A DNA stretch of 64,000 bases from Ilex aquifolium (GCA_951799425.1 OX637397.1:40094409-40158408), one strand, 5' to 3'; shown: positions 11,972 through 24,600, numbered from the stretch's first letter. Made by a program: numbers and translations. Notes: generated by a model from the sequence alone, not told the origin.

Positions 11972-13023
11972 TTAATTTTCTTTCGGCATACCAATCTTAA
12001 AGGATGTGATGGCGATCTCAGGATTGTAGCTTGCGCTTTCGTTCATAGTTTCCCAATATCGATGAGCATACTCATGAAGTGTTTCACAATTTCTCTTTTT
12101 CATCGAGAGCAAGGCTCTGACATCCTTTAGCTGACGACTGCTAGTGATGAACCGGGTGGTGAACTTCTTAGCAAGTTGTACCCTGCTATCGACAAAACTC
12201 CTAGCCAAACTATTGAACCACTTCATTGCTAATTCACCCAGGCTGATAGGGAATATTGTACATAAAAAGGCTTTGTTCTTCTTGTGGATTGCCATCAATT
12301 GCTTGTAATGACAGATGTGTGTGGCTGGATTTGTCTTTCCATCATACAACTTGAAGTTTGGGACGATGAATTTACTCGGGACTCTCTCTCTTTCTATCCA
12401 CCTACTAAAAAGGGATACCTCCATCCCTCTGATGTACTCTCCTATTGCCCTTCTCACTAGTTCCCTACTAGACTTCTACTCAGGTCATTTTAGTATGTTA
12501 TCGAGCTCTTCTGTGATAAAACTTCTTCAGGCATCTTCTTGTTCTTCCACCCTAGAAGACTTTCTCCTACTATTTCTTTCTCAAGAGTCCTCTTTATGCC
12601 TTTCTTTACTTTTTTGGGGGGTGGACTTCGGTATCTACGATCCCATTCACCTTTGGTTCAGTCGTCGATATTGTCCAGATCATTACTATCCCTTGATCTT
12701 CTTAGGGCCTCCTTCAGTACCTCATTCTCCTCTCTCAACTTATATTCTTTGTCATTAGACCTATTTAACATGGCATCATGTGTGTCCAATCAATCCCGAA
12801 GGCATTGACCTAACTTCATGAAGGCTGAGATTTCCCCCCCAACACAGGGGGATGTTTCTCGATTGCGGCCTTCCTGATGAAATTCATTTTCAAGGTAGTT
12901 TTTGGATGATGAAAAATTGTCATGATCATCTTGATTTTCATTTTGGCTTCTGAAGGCGTCCTCCCTGATATTGTTAATCGAGGGAAAGGACACCTTGTAG
13001 TTATAATTAGAGTCATGCTCCAC
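11972..13023 (-). pseudogene. Tat element gag (N-terminal and capsid region)
   Basis: The best stretch (12457-11972) reads FKLYDGKTNPATHICHYKQL, then FPISLGELAMKWFNSLARS and SFVDSRVQLAKKFTTRF, the capsid-like core of Ty3/gypsy gag. Toward 13023 there is an upstream polar segment broken by stops. The reading frame stops 46 bp before the Mutator-like insertion and resumes on its far side at 9970. Confidence 0.8.
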
Positions 13024-13092
13024 GTTGTCCCGATCAACAAGCGGTGATTTGATTGTGCTTCGTAGTCTTGAAATTGTGGTTTTTGCTCGACT

Positions 13093-13112
13093 GGTCCCAC
13101 AAATGGCGCCAA
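13093..13112 (-). other. Tat retrotransposon primer-binding site
   Basis: The minus strand reads TTGGCGCCATTTGTGGGACC, the form of primer-binding site seen just inside the 5' LTR of Tat-lineage elements. It lies upstream of gag on the same strand. The LTR should therefore end within a few bases of 13113-13130. Confidence 0.65.
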
Positions 13113-13114
13113 TT

Positions 13115-13700
13115 ATAAAGGGTGAAAATCATTACAAACTTGTATGATTTGATTAGGAACAAAAGAACAGTAAGTTGCACCACTCCTTCTACAAAAAAGA
13201 GCAAACTACAGAGACAAGGGTAGACAGTTTGAGGCATTTCGATACTTAAGTCAGTAATGGTTTTGACGAAGTATCCAAAACAATTGCAAGAAAAATAGTG
13301 CGCACTTTCATTCTTAAGCTTAGCCCCATTTTTATAGCATCATCTGGCACCTTTTTTGCTAGGGTTCCCATCTTTGACCATATGAGGTGGCACACCTCAT
13401 ATTTAGCCAGATTTGCTTGGAATCCTTCCTAGCAATCCTAATTAGCTTATTTATTCGAGCATGTTGATAATGTGTATTCGTAATTTTTTCTTATCAACGT
13501 AGCATTGCCTCTGATTCGACGTGATCCTTGTTGTTAAGAATAGCCCGAGCTAAATTCTACCAACTCATGCCGTCCGAGTTGAATTTTAGCTCGGCTACTG
13601 ATGGCGGTTCGGCCTATCTAATTAAGCACATTGGTTCGGTTGAATGTAGTTTCTTCCCCGAACAGTGGTGCCTACTTTGAGGCTAATTTATCAAATGATT
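13115..13700 (-). mobile_element. Probable 5' LTR of the Tat element
   Basis: Position beyond the primer-binding site is the main evidence. The outer edge was not found because no 3' LTR survives for comparison and no target duplication is visible. The stretch has no coding signal. Confidence 0.4.
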
Positions 13701-13870
13701 TGTTTGGCTCTAGTTCATTGACGTTCCAAGTGATCATCATGTTGGCCACGTGACCTTAGTCACGTGCTTGTACTTATTTTGAATCGTTAAATGTCTAATC
13801 ATGCGTAATAATTCTGCGTTCCTTCATTCATGTATGTAAAACTCAAAGAGTTATGTTCCACAGGTCAAAG

Positions 13871-14154
13871 AGATAGAATGTAAAGTACACAATTCACAAT
13901 CTTGCTTATTGAGGCCATATGATTGGAAGGAATGAAATAAATAGAGTGCCCAAAAAAAGTATGAAAAGAAAATTTCAAATATGATACTTCCTAATCGATT
14001 ATGTCTTCACTTAGATAGAATGTAAAGTACATAATTCGCAATATTTCTTATTGAGGCCATATGATTGGAAGAGATGAAATAAATAGAGTGCCCAAAAAAA
14101 GTATGAAAAGAAAATTTCAAATAGGATACTCACTAATCGATTATGTCTTCACTT
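13871..14154 (+). repeat. 142-bp tandem duplication (two copies)
   Basis: Two adjacent copies starting AGATAGAATGTAAAGTAC at 13871 and 14013 share TTATTGAGGCCATATGATTGG and CGATTATGTCTTCACTTAGAT, with scattered substitutions. It is a simple head-to-tail duplication in non-coding DNA. The neighbouring 13700-13870 and 14155-15054 hold nothing recognised. Confidence 0.85.
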
Positions 14155-15422
14155 AGATGATGTATTGAGAATTCATGTAGAACTGCATTAATATCTTCAT
14201 CTAGACGAATTTTTAATTGTGTCAGAATTTGGTTTCACATGCTTAAACACGTGGGTTGATCAAAGAAATACAAAATTTGTACGTGTGATTGTAGAAACCT
14301 AACAAAGTTTTGGAAATTGCTCTATTGATGCATGAGTACAAAGTTTTAAATTCATTAACATGCCTTAGAGCAATGTGTGGGATGATGAAATAAGGATGGA
14401 TGAGTTAATTACTGAATTAGCATGATTTTCATAATTAATAACTTGTGCATTTTAACTTTAACGTTTAAAAATTGCATTTATTTGTTATCCAGATTTCATC
14501 CACATGTTCATCTAATTTTTTTATTCCTGTATATACATCATGCATGCATCTAAGGGCTTATTGAGTTGATTGGAGGGAAGAGGAAAAGTTATCATAGTCC
14601 AAATAAGGATTGGATAGCTGAGCAGTCACTAGGATTACAGGCTTCAGGGACCGCTTGAGCGGCCTCCGTAAAATTTTGGCCGCAATTATTTAAAATTCAA
14701 AATTTGATATTCATTCCAAACTCTTCATAACATGAGCCAAACCTCTCAAAATCCTTATCCATCACCTACCCATATAAGAAGTAGAAGATACTTTCGAGTC
14801 ACCTTATTAGAAAGATGAGGAGCTAGCCTATTTTTCTAGGAAGCTTAGAAAATGTGCAAAGACTAGGAATGGTGACTAGGAGTTAGCCCAAAGATGGGGT
14901 AGGTGAAGTTGATCCAGATACTGATGCTGCTTGGGGGAAATATTTGGAGAGTTTTTGGGGAGAAATTTGATAACTAGCTAGGGATAGTTGAATGGAGGAT
15001 ATATAAATGGGGAGTTTAATGTAATTACTCGGGGGAGTACATTTAAGAACTCGACATGATGTAAAAATCCAGAAAAATTAAATTTTTATGAAAAGGGTAA
15101 AATGGTAATTAGTCATTACTCTAGAACTCGGATGACGAAACGGACCTCACTGTTGGATTCATCTCGCGAAATCTAGTTACTTAGTTAATTTTCGTTGAAT
15201 TTTGAGACAGTCAAATTTTTCACGTTTTACGAGACGATCGAGTATCGTGCGACCAAACTAAACTCGATTAGATTTTATTCATGAAACCCAAGAAGTAATT
15301 TAAAATTAGTTCAATAAAAATGTACGAAACTTGAACCGGAATGAGATTTAATTGATTCGGGATCAAATTGGACCAAACAAAAGAGGCACGTGTGATGCAT
15401 TGTGGGCCAAGTAATTGTGAAG

Positions 15423-15429
15423 TATAAAA
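15423..15429 (+). promoter_or_regulatory. TATA box of the solo LTR
   Basis: TATAAAA about 360 bp inside the LTR, followed at a plausible distance by the purine-rich AGAGAGAGAAAGAAAGGAG leader. It is on the same strand as the LTR. Activity is inferred only from the motif and its position. Confidence 0.5.
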
Positions 15430-17097
15430 GCAGAAGAAAATCAGATTTTGTTTCCCATTTTTAGCCAAGAAATTCCAAAAATTGAGAGAGAGAAAGAAAG
15501 GAGAAATCTCCAAGTTCTCCAAGTCTTTTTTTTCGATCTACAAAGATCCAACCTTCGGATTTCATCGAGCCAAGAACAAAGGTTGTTCTACGCGACGAGA
15601 ACTACGCGTATATACCAAAGATTGCGGGTTTCACCACAATCTCGAAGATGGGATTCTTGGGATCAAAGCCTTGAAGCTTGATTTGGGATCTTTGGGACTT
15701 CTTATATGCGGTATTACGGTACAAGAGATAGAGTTTCTTTCCTAACTAGATTTATTTCCAACCTGGGGTTGAAATATGAAATAGGTAGGGTTTTAGAGAT
15801 GAAATCTCATGTACAACACATGCCTAGGGTGTTAGAGAATGGAAATGGGTATAAGGAATATGATTAAACTAAATCTTGCATAATTAGGTATTGATGAAAT
15901 TGTTTGATTGTGAATTTCATGAGAAATGTGTTGTTTTGGGCACGCTAATCTATGTGCCTTGTAGGTGCTTGATAAAATGTCTATGGTTGATTAAGTGTGT
16001 TGTGTGTATAGAATATGTTATAGCATGTTTGGTGGTGGTGGATTGTGATTATATTCTTTATGATATAATTGACAATTGAGAAATTGGGAAATGTTGGTAG
16101 ACATTGGATATGTTCATAATATGCTCAAAATATGATGAACATCATATTGTAATTGCAATTGTACATTACATTTGTATATGTACTGGTAGCATCGCATTCG
16201 TGGGCATTGGACATAAGTGTGGGTGTGTGTGCATGTTTTTTATCAAACACTGTCCTTGGTGTGTTGAGATGTGGGCTCGAAAAAGTTGAACTTAGGTCCG
16301 ACTGAGTCACATGGATTGCATTGAAAACGTGTATTGGGTGTAGCAAGAAGGGATAGATTCTTCCTCGGGTACAAGACCCGATTACTTACTTCCCTCACTT
16401 GCCCTGTGATAAAATTTTAGAAAAGTTTGCAGGCATACTCGAAGCCTGGGGTGCGATGTCCTCAAATGTCGTGTGGGCTGGTAGAGCCTTGGTGTGATGT
16501 CCATAAATTACCCACCCAAAAAGACACAATATTTTATAAAATGGTCATTGGATATGTAACATCAATGGCGGGGGCTTGAAACGCCTAGATACTTACGCAT
16601 GACATGACATGTGTTTTGGGAGTTAGTGGAGGGCTCGAGTTATATTGCATGTGTGAGTTTCATCTCATGACATGGCATGGCATGATAGTATTCATTTATG
16701 AATTGTATATTCTTAAATGAATGATTGATTGATGAATTGCATGTGAACATTTCATATGCATCTGGGTTGGAGAGTAACCTTCTTATGAGATACCCTATTG
16801 AGCGTAACTCATCCTTTATGGGGACATATTTTAGGTGTTGGACAAGCGCCAGTGGAAGGCCATCACTTGGGCACTTGTTGACGAGGAAGCCGGAATATGG
16901 TGTTTAAATTACATTTTGTAAATCAATTATGTAATTTGTTTTGAACTTGTAAATTTGCATAAAAAGGGGAAATGTAATGAACTCTTTTGGACAATGTTTT
17001 GATGTAAATGAATATTGTATGAGTTTGGAGGAACAAAGAATGAGATTAGATGGTTAAAGGTTGAAGATTGAAAAGATTTGAGAAAAATATGGGCTTA

Positions 17098-17412
17098 GGT
17101 ACCGGTACCTAATTAATTAAGTATCGGTACCACACTGTCGAATGACCCTGGTACCGGTACCTAGACTCACAGGTACCAGTACCTGGATTCCAATGGGCTC
17201 AGGTACCGGTGCCTAAGTATCAGGTACCGGTGCCTAAGTATCAGGTACCGGTACCCCAATGGACAGTAGGCTCAAGTACTGATACCAAGACACATAGGTA
17301 CCAGTACCTAGTAAACAGTGAGCTCAGATATCGGTACCAAGACATATAGGTACCGACACCTTATAAACAGAGGACCCAGGTACCGATACTATGTAATAGA
17401 GGTACCGGTACC
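17098..17412 (+). repeat. GGTACC(GGTACC)-based degenerate tandem array
   Basis: More than ten irregularly spaced blocks of AGGTACCGGTACCT or variants (GGTACCAGTACC, GGTACCGGTGCC, GGTATCGGTACC), separated by about 12-25 bp. Each block is palindromic or near-palindromic. The array lies in the 3' part of the solo LTR. Confidence 0.85.
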
Positions 17413-17748
17413 TCTTTCCAGAATTTGAAATTTTAAAATGAAATACTGAGGGGCCTTCACTTCTTGAGCGTTCCTCTTTGGATGATGTAAATGGAGAATA
17501 ATAAGACCTAATTGTTGGGGTTTGGACCTTAGAATGGTCATGTGGTTAATATATGCACATGTTACAGATTGGGTAGGGTTCTCATACAAAGGAGACTCTG
17601 CCCAAAGTTTGTTTTGGTTATGATCCCAATGAATGAGGTGTAACGACGTGGTATCGGGTTTTGCGGTACTCACGGGTATACTTCTGCGGATTGATGGACG
17701 ATTAACGGATTGAGAAAGGACTCTCGGATTTTGGGGCGTCACACATGA

Positions 17749-19620
17749 AGTCACATGTTTTTCACTTTTGATGTTTTTTAATTGATTTTACACTTAATAG
17801 ATTTCACTGTTATTTTACACTTCTTATTTGCATTTGTATAACACTAACTAAGGGGGAGAACTAATTTATGAACTAATGTTGTTGAATTTGATAGTTTTCG
17901 AGAACAATTGTTTTTGGAATGATTACACATATTTGCATATATTGTAGTTGGATGTTGCTTGCATTCATATACATTTGTGTTTCTCTTTGTGCTTTCATAC
18001 CTATGATTTTATTTTTTCATTATTACATATGATTTTTTCACGAGGTATTGGTTGAGCTATAATGTGAAGGACTATGATTCTTCAAAACTACATCAAGAAG
18101 ATAGTTTTCTACTTAGATGTGAGATTGAATAACTTGTACTTGAGTGTTGAGATTAGTTTACAATTCGCTTTGTTTTGTTGTGATTTTTGTTTTGTAATCT
18201 TTGAATTTCTTACTCTTATATTATGTCATGGAATTGCCAAAAGGAAAATTGTTAGGAAATTGCTTACTGTAATTGGCTAATTCGATGAAATCACAATTTA
18301 AATCTCAACTAGATCCATAGTCACGAAGCTACAAAGAGAAAGATCCAAAGCTACCAGAAGGAAGATGTCCAAGCTACAAAGCTACATCATGAAGACCTCT
18401 CAAGATCCTTTAATGATTACGTAAGGGACCTTAGAGACCTTAAGTAACCCTTGACATTTTTACTATAGCTCATTAGGTTTTAATTAAAAGAATTGAGTAT
18501 TGTTCCATACATGACTCATAGGATAGTTATCCTACAACTCCCTGACCTATGGCTTGAGCAGTCTCTAAACACTTCGGAAAGTTTTTGAAAAAGGATGAAT
18601 AGTTGGACAGTGGAGATGACACTCTGGTCACTCACTAGATTGGATTTGATCATCTGCTCATTCTAATGACAATCACCCTCTAATAGCTTGAGCGCCCCCC
18701 TACGAATTTGAGTTTTCTTGGACACTAAGTTGACTCTATTTTTGGGGCCTATATATATGGGCATGCCTTTTCAGACTAACGTAACACTTGTTAAGCCATA
18801 TCAATACTGGAGAGCCAAGAACAAACCCTAGAATTCCCAGCATCCAAATGACCAAATTTGCCTTGGTTAATCTCATACTTCAACTTCAACTTCAAATCAA
18901 GAAGAAGAGAGAGATCTTGTAGAAAACCCACCAAACCCACATTAGTATATAAAGGAGATGTAGTAGATATTTGGAAGAGTTCTTCAAGATCAAAAAGGGA
19001 GAAGTTGGATTGTGGAACTCGATTCACCCTTTGAAACTAGCACCCAAGATGTTGCGATGGCAATTCCGAAGGGAAGATTCGAGGAGAAAATGTTTGACCA
19101 TAGATTTGGCTGAGGTATAAGACTTTGGGTCTTGTAATCCTATTTTGAGTATAGTAAATTAGGCCAGGTGGACTAGGAGTGGTCCAATGGTTTTTCCAAA
19201 TAGGGGTTTTATATTAAAATTGTCTTGTGTTGTGGTAATTGTTGATTTACATATTTTGTATACACACACACAAATATACCATGTGTTTGATAATATAATT
19301 GAATTATTGATATATCTTGAATTATCATTAATGTGGTTTGCTAATAAGTGAAAGAGATAAGGATGATAGAGTTGCATTGATTGTTTGAGATTGTTAACTT
19401 GGGCATTATTACATCCCCGCATTCAATTGAGAGTTTGTTCATTACAAAAGGGTTTATTAATCTTAATTTCATTAATCAATTAGTAAATGAGGTAAACATA
19501 TCTAAATTGGTGAAGATTTTCGCGGGAAGTATAAAAGATATATTCACCTCCCTAGGTCGTGCTTGTATAATTCTACGTGTATAATTGTGTTGGACACGAT
19601 CGAACTGCACTTCTCCATTA
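17749..19620 (+). mobile_element. Probable 3' end and LTR of a decayed copia-type element
   Basis: CTAAGGGGGAGAAC near 17850 and CCAAAAGGAAAATTGTTAGGAAATTG at 18233-18260 look like the purine-rich tract and LTR start (TGTTAGGAAATTG, 18250) of copia elements of the Maximus/SIRE kind. A TATATATATGG box is near 18755. No polyprotein was recognised and the LTR end and target duplication were not found, so boundaries are approximate. Confidence 0.4.
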
Positions 19621-19947
19621 TAATTGATAATTTGATAGAGCTTTAAATGAATTTGTAGTAAATTTTAAAATTGATTCAATTAAAAATTTGATAGGAGTAA
19701 ATAGCATTTGTTTTATGTTATAAAAAGGAACCTTATTTGGTCATTTTATTCCTTTGACGGAACACGTGTCTCGAAAGCCCTAAACCCTCTCGAAGTATCT
19801 CCAATGGCCTAAACCCTCCCACAAGTCACTGGCAATAAGAAGAAAAGCCACACTTCCGAAGCCCTAAACCCTCTATAAAGGACTAAACGGTCTAAGCCTC
19901 TTAAACGTTAAAACAGACAGACACCAATAGAGAGAAAATAGTCGCTG

Positions 19948-19988
19948 CCAGGGAGAGGGAGAGGGAGAGGGAGAGAGACAAGGAGAGA
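19948..19988 (+). promoter_or_regulatory. GA-rich 5' leader of the FAM136A-like gene
   Basis: A run of GGGAGA repeats directly before the ATG at 19992, probably 5' UTR. GA-rich leaders are common in plant housekeeping genes. The upstream 19650-19947 has CCCTAAACCCTCT-type pyrimidine-rich motifs and no clear TATA box. Confidence 0.45.
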
Positions 19989-19991
19989 AAA

Positions 19992-20124
19992 ATGGATCAC
20001 ATAGCAGCAGCAGAGGAGCAAATGGCCAGCAACAGATTGAGGCAAAAATTGAACGAAGTCAACGCTGCCGCCCAGGCCCAACTCTCAGCTGTTCAAGACC
20101 ATGTCAATTTCACTCTCCAGGTCC

Positions 20125-20218
<94 letters not shown>

Positions 20219-23200
20219 CGCGCACACACACACACAGTGTGTAACACACTCATACTCGTGCCAAGCTTATGTAAATTTCTTTTGAATGGTGATTATTGTA
20301 GCAAGCGTACTTCAAATGTGCGTACGAGTGCTTTGACAGGAGGAGAAAACCAGAGGAGATTGGGAACTGTGTGGAGCATTGTAGTGTCCCAGTCCTAAAT
20401 GCTCAGAATTTGGTCGAGAGTGAGATGGCCAAGTTTCAGGTAAATAAGTTTCTCTGTTTCGATGTGGGTTTTTTTCCCACTTGAATAATCAAGTCTAGTA
20501 ATTGCCATACGACCTTATTTCTTTTTTTCGTAGACATTTTCTGGGTCATAATTATCCATGCTCTATACACTTGCTTGTTAAATTTCGATGCCCAATTTTC
20601 ATGCAATAGTTTACTCTGTCTTTCTCTCTTACTCTCTGAATTGCACTCTTTATGTAGATAAGTAGGTGTGCATGCTTCACCAATTTTGTAAATGTAGACG
20701 AGTACTGCACTTTTTTCCTTTGCTATTTGACCAGCTCAGCATTCATTCGCAAATCCTGTAGTGAAATTGAGGCTGCTTGACCTCGGAAGCTATACATTTT
20801 GATGACTTCGTCTGTTTCAGTGACCTGTCTTGCCTTTTTAACTAATTCTTGCCACTGGTTTGATTTTTTTTCTTTTGTTAAAAATTGACACGTGGTTTTT
20901 ATATGTGATGCCTATCATCCATGTTCAAGAAATATAGATAACATCCAACCCCCGAGTAGATATTTCTGAAATAGTTGTTTTAACACAATTATGTATCCAT
21001 ATATGAATTTGCATTGGCATTGCTAGCAAGGAGGCTGCAAACTAATTCCATAACTTGAAGCCTTGCATGATTTGTCTTAATGTCTAGTGATTCATCAAAC
21101 TACGACGAAAAGAGGTTGCCAGCTCCATGTACAAGAATTACCTTTCCTGGTTTGCTCCTCACTAGCTGTCCTTGAATGCAAAATCAAAATCTTTTGGATA
21201 TAAATAGGAAACCATGCACGTGGTTCTGGCCAGGGACCCTATTATGTCCTGATTGCCATATGTCGTTTCAGTATTCCATTTATTTGAGCAAAATTTCTTC
21301 TGTTTTGTATGCAACGATCTCTTTCTACTTCAACTTTTAGTCTATTTGATATCTCCAATTTTCCATTAGCGGTAGTGTTTTAGAGAAACAAGTTTTGAAT
21401 AAAGTATAATAAGAATATAACGACCTGGTGATATAACTGTACAAGTACATCAAGTCCTAAATATCTTCCCAATAGTAGGATTGGTTAGTTTGTGAAGTGA
21501 CCTTAATAATGTTTCAATTAAGCAAATATGATTTTATCTTTATCCAAAAGCAATACCTTGGGGTTATAAATCCACTTTGGGACTAGGCATACATGGTAGA
21601 GAAAATAATACTGTATCATGTCTAACTTATCTTTTTGGGCTATTATTGTTGGAATTTTGGTTGCGTGAGATCTCTAGTAATTTTGCAAAATAACCCAGCG
21701 GAAGTTCTATTTATGGAAGACCAAGGATCAAAGGAGGGAATAAAAGTATGTTATTAAAAAGAAAAAAGTTAAAAAAAAAACAACCATTTTTGAAAATTTT
21801 CCATAATCATGCATTTGGTAGGTAAAGATGCAACACCTTTTTATATAAAATGTTTATGCTATAAATGCTATGCCATATTTTGATTTTTATCATCCTAATG
21901 TTTCTTATTCATTGGGGTTGGTCTTCACTTGTTTGAGTTATCAAGCCTTAAGAGATGTAGTTCATTGGGTTGGTAAACAAGTAGCATACTTAAGTTCCAG
22001 GAAGGGAAAGTTGTGATATCAAGGATGCTTTTAGGATTGATTTATCGATGATTAGCACCCAAAATATATTACGCATATGTTGCACCCAAAATATATTACG
22101 CATATGTTCACATGCAATTGCACACAATATGCCCATATGCATTCATGACGTCGACTGTCTTACGCATAGTTACCACAATTCAGTAAACTCTTAACGACCT
22201 ACGATCTGGGTACATCGATCCCAAACGAGATGGGTTCGCAATCCAGATCACCAAAATGAACGACCCCAAATTATAATACTAACTCTAAATTAATTCACTT
22301 TAGAACATGTAGTACAAATATAAAATACATATTAATTAACTACAAGTATATAGATTTATAATTATATATTGTTTTAGATAATAGAAAATCAAGCACAATT
22401 ATAAGATAAATGGTAACTAACTTGGTGTTTATGAATATTCTGTAATATAGTGTTGTATAGTAGTGAAAATGATCTACATAAGGTTTCCAAAATAAATTGC
22501 GACCTAAAATACCGTATTAGTTAAACATATCCTCGTCGTATCGTGTACTTAAGAAAGTGACGTACCATTTATTCGTACCCCTACCATGTACCAAAGCGAC
22601 TCACGATTCAGGTAACATTGGTCTCACGCGAAAAGCATAATTTTCATTTGTTGTCATTTTGTACCAAATAGGAAGTTGTACAATTTGCTAAGCAAATCTT
22701 GATGGCAATTGCAGGGGTTGTCAGGTAAAATGCTTCTTTTTTTTTTTTAAATTCATCTTTGGCTAGGGCTCATGCGTATAATTTTGTTTTGTCCGTAATC
22801 CTGGATAAGCACGACTTTATTATTCAGAAATAACTATGTATATACCCTGGTGCTCAGTCTGCTGACTGGCGTATGAGCTTAAGCACACTACTGCCCATGT
22901 CCACTTTTGTTGAGAAATAGCTATGGTAATATCTTTTGTGCTTGCATAGGCTAGCATCTCACTCGGTTTCTCTCTGAAAGTTTCTTGAATAAAGCGAGAG
23001 TTACCAGTGCTCTTTGATAGCCAAACACAGTGTCACTTGAACATCTCGTTTATATATGTTTGGATACAGGAACGGTTGAATAGGTCACTGATGGTTTGCC
23101 AAGATAAATTTGAGGCAGCCAAGCTGCACCAGATCAGAACCGATACCATGAAGGATTTGGAGTCATGTGTTGACCAGTCGATCCAGGACAGCATCAAGGC

Positions 23201-23252
23201 ATTGCCCCTTCTTGTTGGAAAATTGAAGGCTTCTCTCTCAATCAATGATTAG
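19992..23252 (+). CDS. FAM136A: FAM136A-like (DUF842) small mitochondrial-type protein
   Basis: Three exons (19992-20120, 20302-20439, 23070-23252), all phase 0 with GT/AG borders, encode 149 residues, the normal size for plant FAM136A-like proteins. The joined protein contains an N-terminal helix (NRLRQKLNEVNAAAQAQL), then the twin CxxxC motifs CAYEC and CVEHC in exon 2. Exon 3 is the helical end (SLMVCQDKFEAAK, CVDQSIQDSIKALPLLVGKLK). Animal homologues are mitochondrial proteins of poorly defined role; the twin CxxxC suggests disulfide-stabilised helices. The start is the first ATG after a GA-rich leader (19948-19988). Intron 1 is mostly simple repeats. Intron 2 (20440-23069, 2.6 kb) holds nothing recognised. 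Confidence 0.88.
20131..20237 (+). repeat. Compound microsatellite (TC)n(TA)n(CA)n in intron 1
   Basis: (TC) from about 20131 to 20164, (TA) to about 20215, then CG/CA alternation to 20237. It fills more than half of the 181-nt first intron (20121-20301), starting ten bases after the splice donor. It is likely length-variable between individuals. Confidence 0.95.
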
Positions 23253-24600
23253 AACAGGATAGTTGGAGAATTTTTTTGTCAGCCTTTTTCCAATTCTCAT
23301 TTCATTATTGGTTATTAAAATTTGATGAGAGATGACCTGATCTATAGTGTGTTTGGAGGCCTAAAGAAGTAAAGAACCATATGCAACCATCCCCATGTTT
23401 AGTTAAGCTGTTCTTCCTGCAGACGAGGCCAATAAGTTCAACTATCTGCATAATTAAGTTTTTAGTGAACAATTTTTGCAACTGGTTGCGTCACTCTTCG
23501 GTGGTGACTACAAAGAATTTGATGATTTGTAACTGATGCCCCTGTGGGAGAAACCTATAATGGAGCAGATAGCTACTAGCTTTCGGAGTTTTTTCAAGCG
23601 AGATTAGCACGCCATCAACCGTAAAGAGGAAGCAGAGAAATGGGAATGACACGTTTTGATTGCCACTAAACAAACAGTATTAGCACATTACGATTCAATA
23701 AGAGCAGCGAAAGCCTGATAAATATTCCATTTGATCATATTTGTTAGTTTTATGGGGGGGGAAGAAATTGCTTTTTGTTTTGACACCCTTTTTTTTTTTT
23801 TTTTGGGGGGGGGGGGGAGGGATTGGATTGGATTGGTTTTAAGAGACCCTTTTAAACTCGATACAAGGGATTTCTATAGGGGGTTAAATCATAAATCTTA
23901 TCCAATCTCATATTATAGTAAAATAAATATATGTGGGGTCAATAAATTTATATCAAATCATATTAATCAATTTACTAAAATGTCTATTATTAAATGAATA
24001 GACAGATGAATTTTTGGGTAAAGTAGTTTTGTTGTCGTCAAATTCAATCTCACTTTTGAAACCCTCCCCCTTTCCATCGGTTTCATCAAACTCATATACA
24101 TGGCTTTTAATGCACTATCCATTGTGGGTCGAGATTCGTTTTCTCTATAAATCACGAGACTCAGATCTTGAAACAACCATAAGTTTAGAAGGTACATATT
24201 AGACTATTTTCACAAAACTTACTCTTTTAATCTTATCCAAACTCGCATACAAAACATATATCAATTGATATAACAAAGTCAGAAGTTAATACTGACACGT
24301 GATATTACTACCTAATGATAGTCACATATATAAGGCCAGTGGATCTCACCAAATTTTATAACCAGATACTTTCACATTCAACTATTACCATGTTAGATTC
24401 CTAGAGTCTATTAATTTTATATGTGTGTTTATTATTAATTGAAGATATCATGTGGTAATGGTGACGCGGTATCCTTTGAATATATACTCATATTACTGGG
24501 CAACATGAAATTGAAATAATCATTATGAAATTCCTTTTAATGGTTGGGGTGAATGATACTTTTGGGCGCCCCGAAAGATTGTTAAATTCCTATTAGTTGG
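23253..24600. other. Intergenic stretch, no gene
   Basis: 3' flank of the FAM136A-like gene. It contains a poly-T/poly-G run at about 23789-23818 and GATTG repeats after it. No reading frame or RNA gene is supported. Confidence 0.6.

Larger units (their letters stand above)
5841..13700 (-). mobile_element. Decayed Tat-lineage Ty3/gypsy retrotransposon, 3'-truncated
   Basis: On the minus strand the order is LTR side, primer-binding site, gag, protease, RT, RNase H, second RNase H, integrase, which is the order of Tat-lineage Ty3/gypsy elements. The reading frames carry many stops and shifts, so the element is dead. The integrase breaks off at 5841 where RDR1-A flanking DNA begins, and no 3' LTR is present there. 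A Mutator-like element (10013-11925) with a hAT insertion interrupts the gag region. The outer end of the 5' LTR was not located; about 13700 is an estimate. Confidence 0.8.
15060..17743 (+). mobile_element. Solo LTR of a Ty3/gypsy element (TSD CATGA)
   Basis: 2684-bp LTR running from TGTAAAAATCC to GGGGCGTCACA, with TG...CA ends. It is flanked by the perfect 5-bp duplication CATGA (15055-15059 and 17744-17748). No internal region remains, so it is a solo LTR left by LTR-LTR recombination. The GGGGCGTCACA end is typical of chromoviral (Tekay/Del-type) LTRs. It contains a TATA box at about 15423 and a GGTACC-rich tandem array near its 3' end. Confidence 0.85.

Noticed and set aside
20131-20285. 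Ser-Leu and Ile-Tyr repeat peptide extending the FAM136A frame
   Set aside because: It is translation of the intron 1 microsatellite; the donor at 20121 and the phase-0 exon 2 give the conserved protein.
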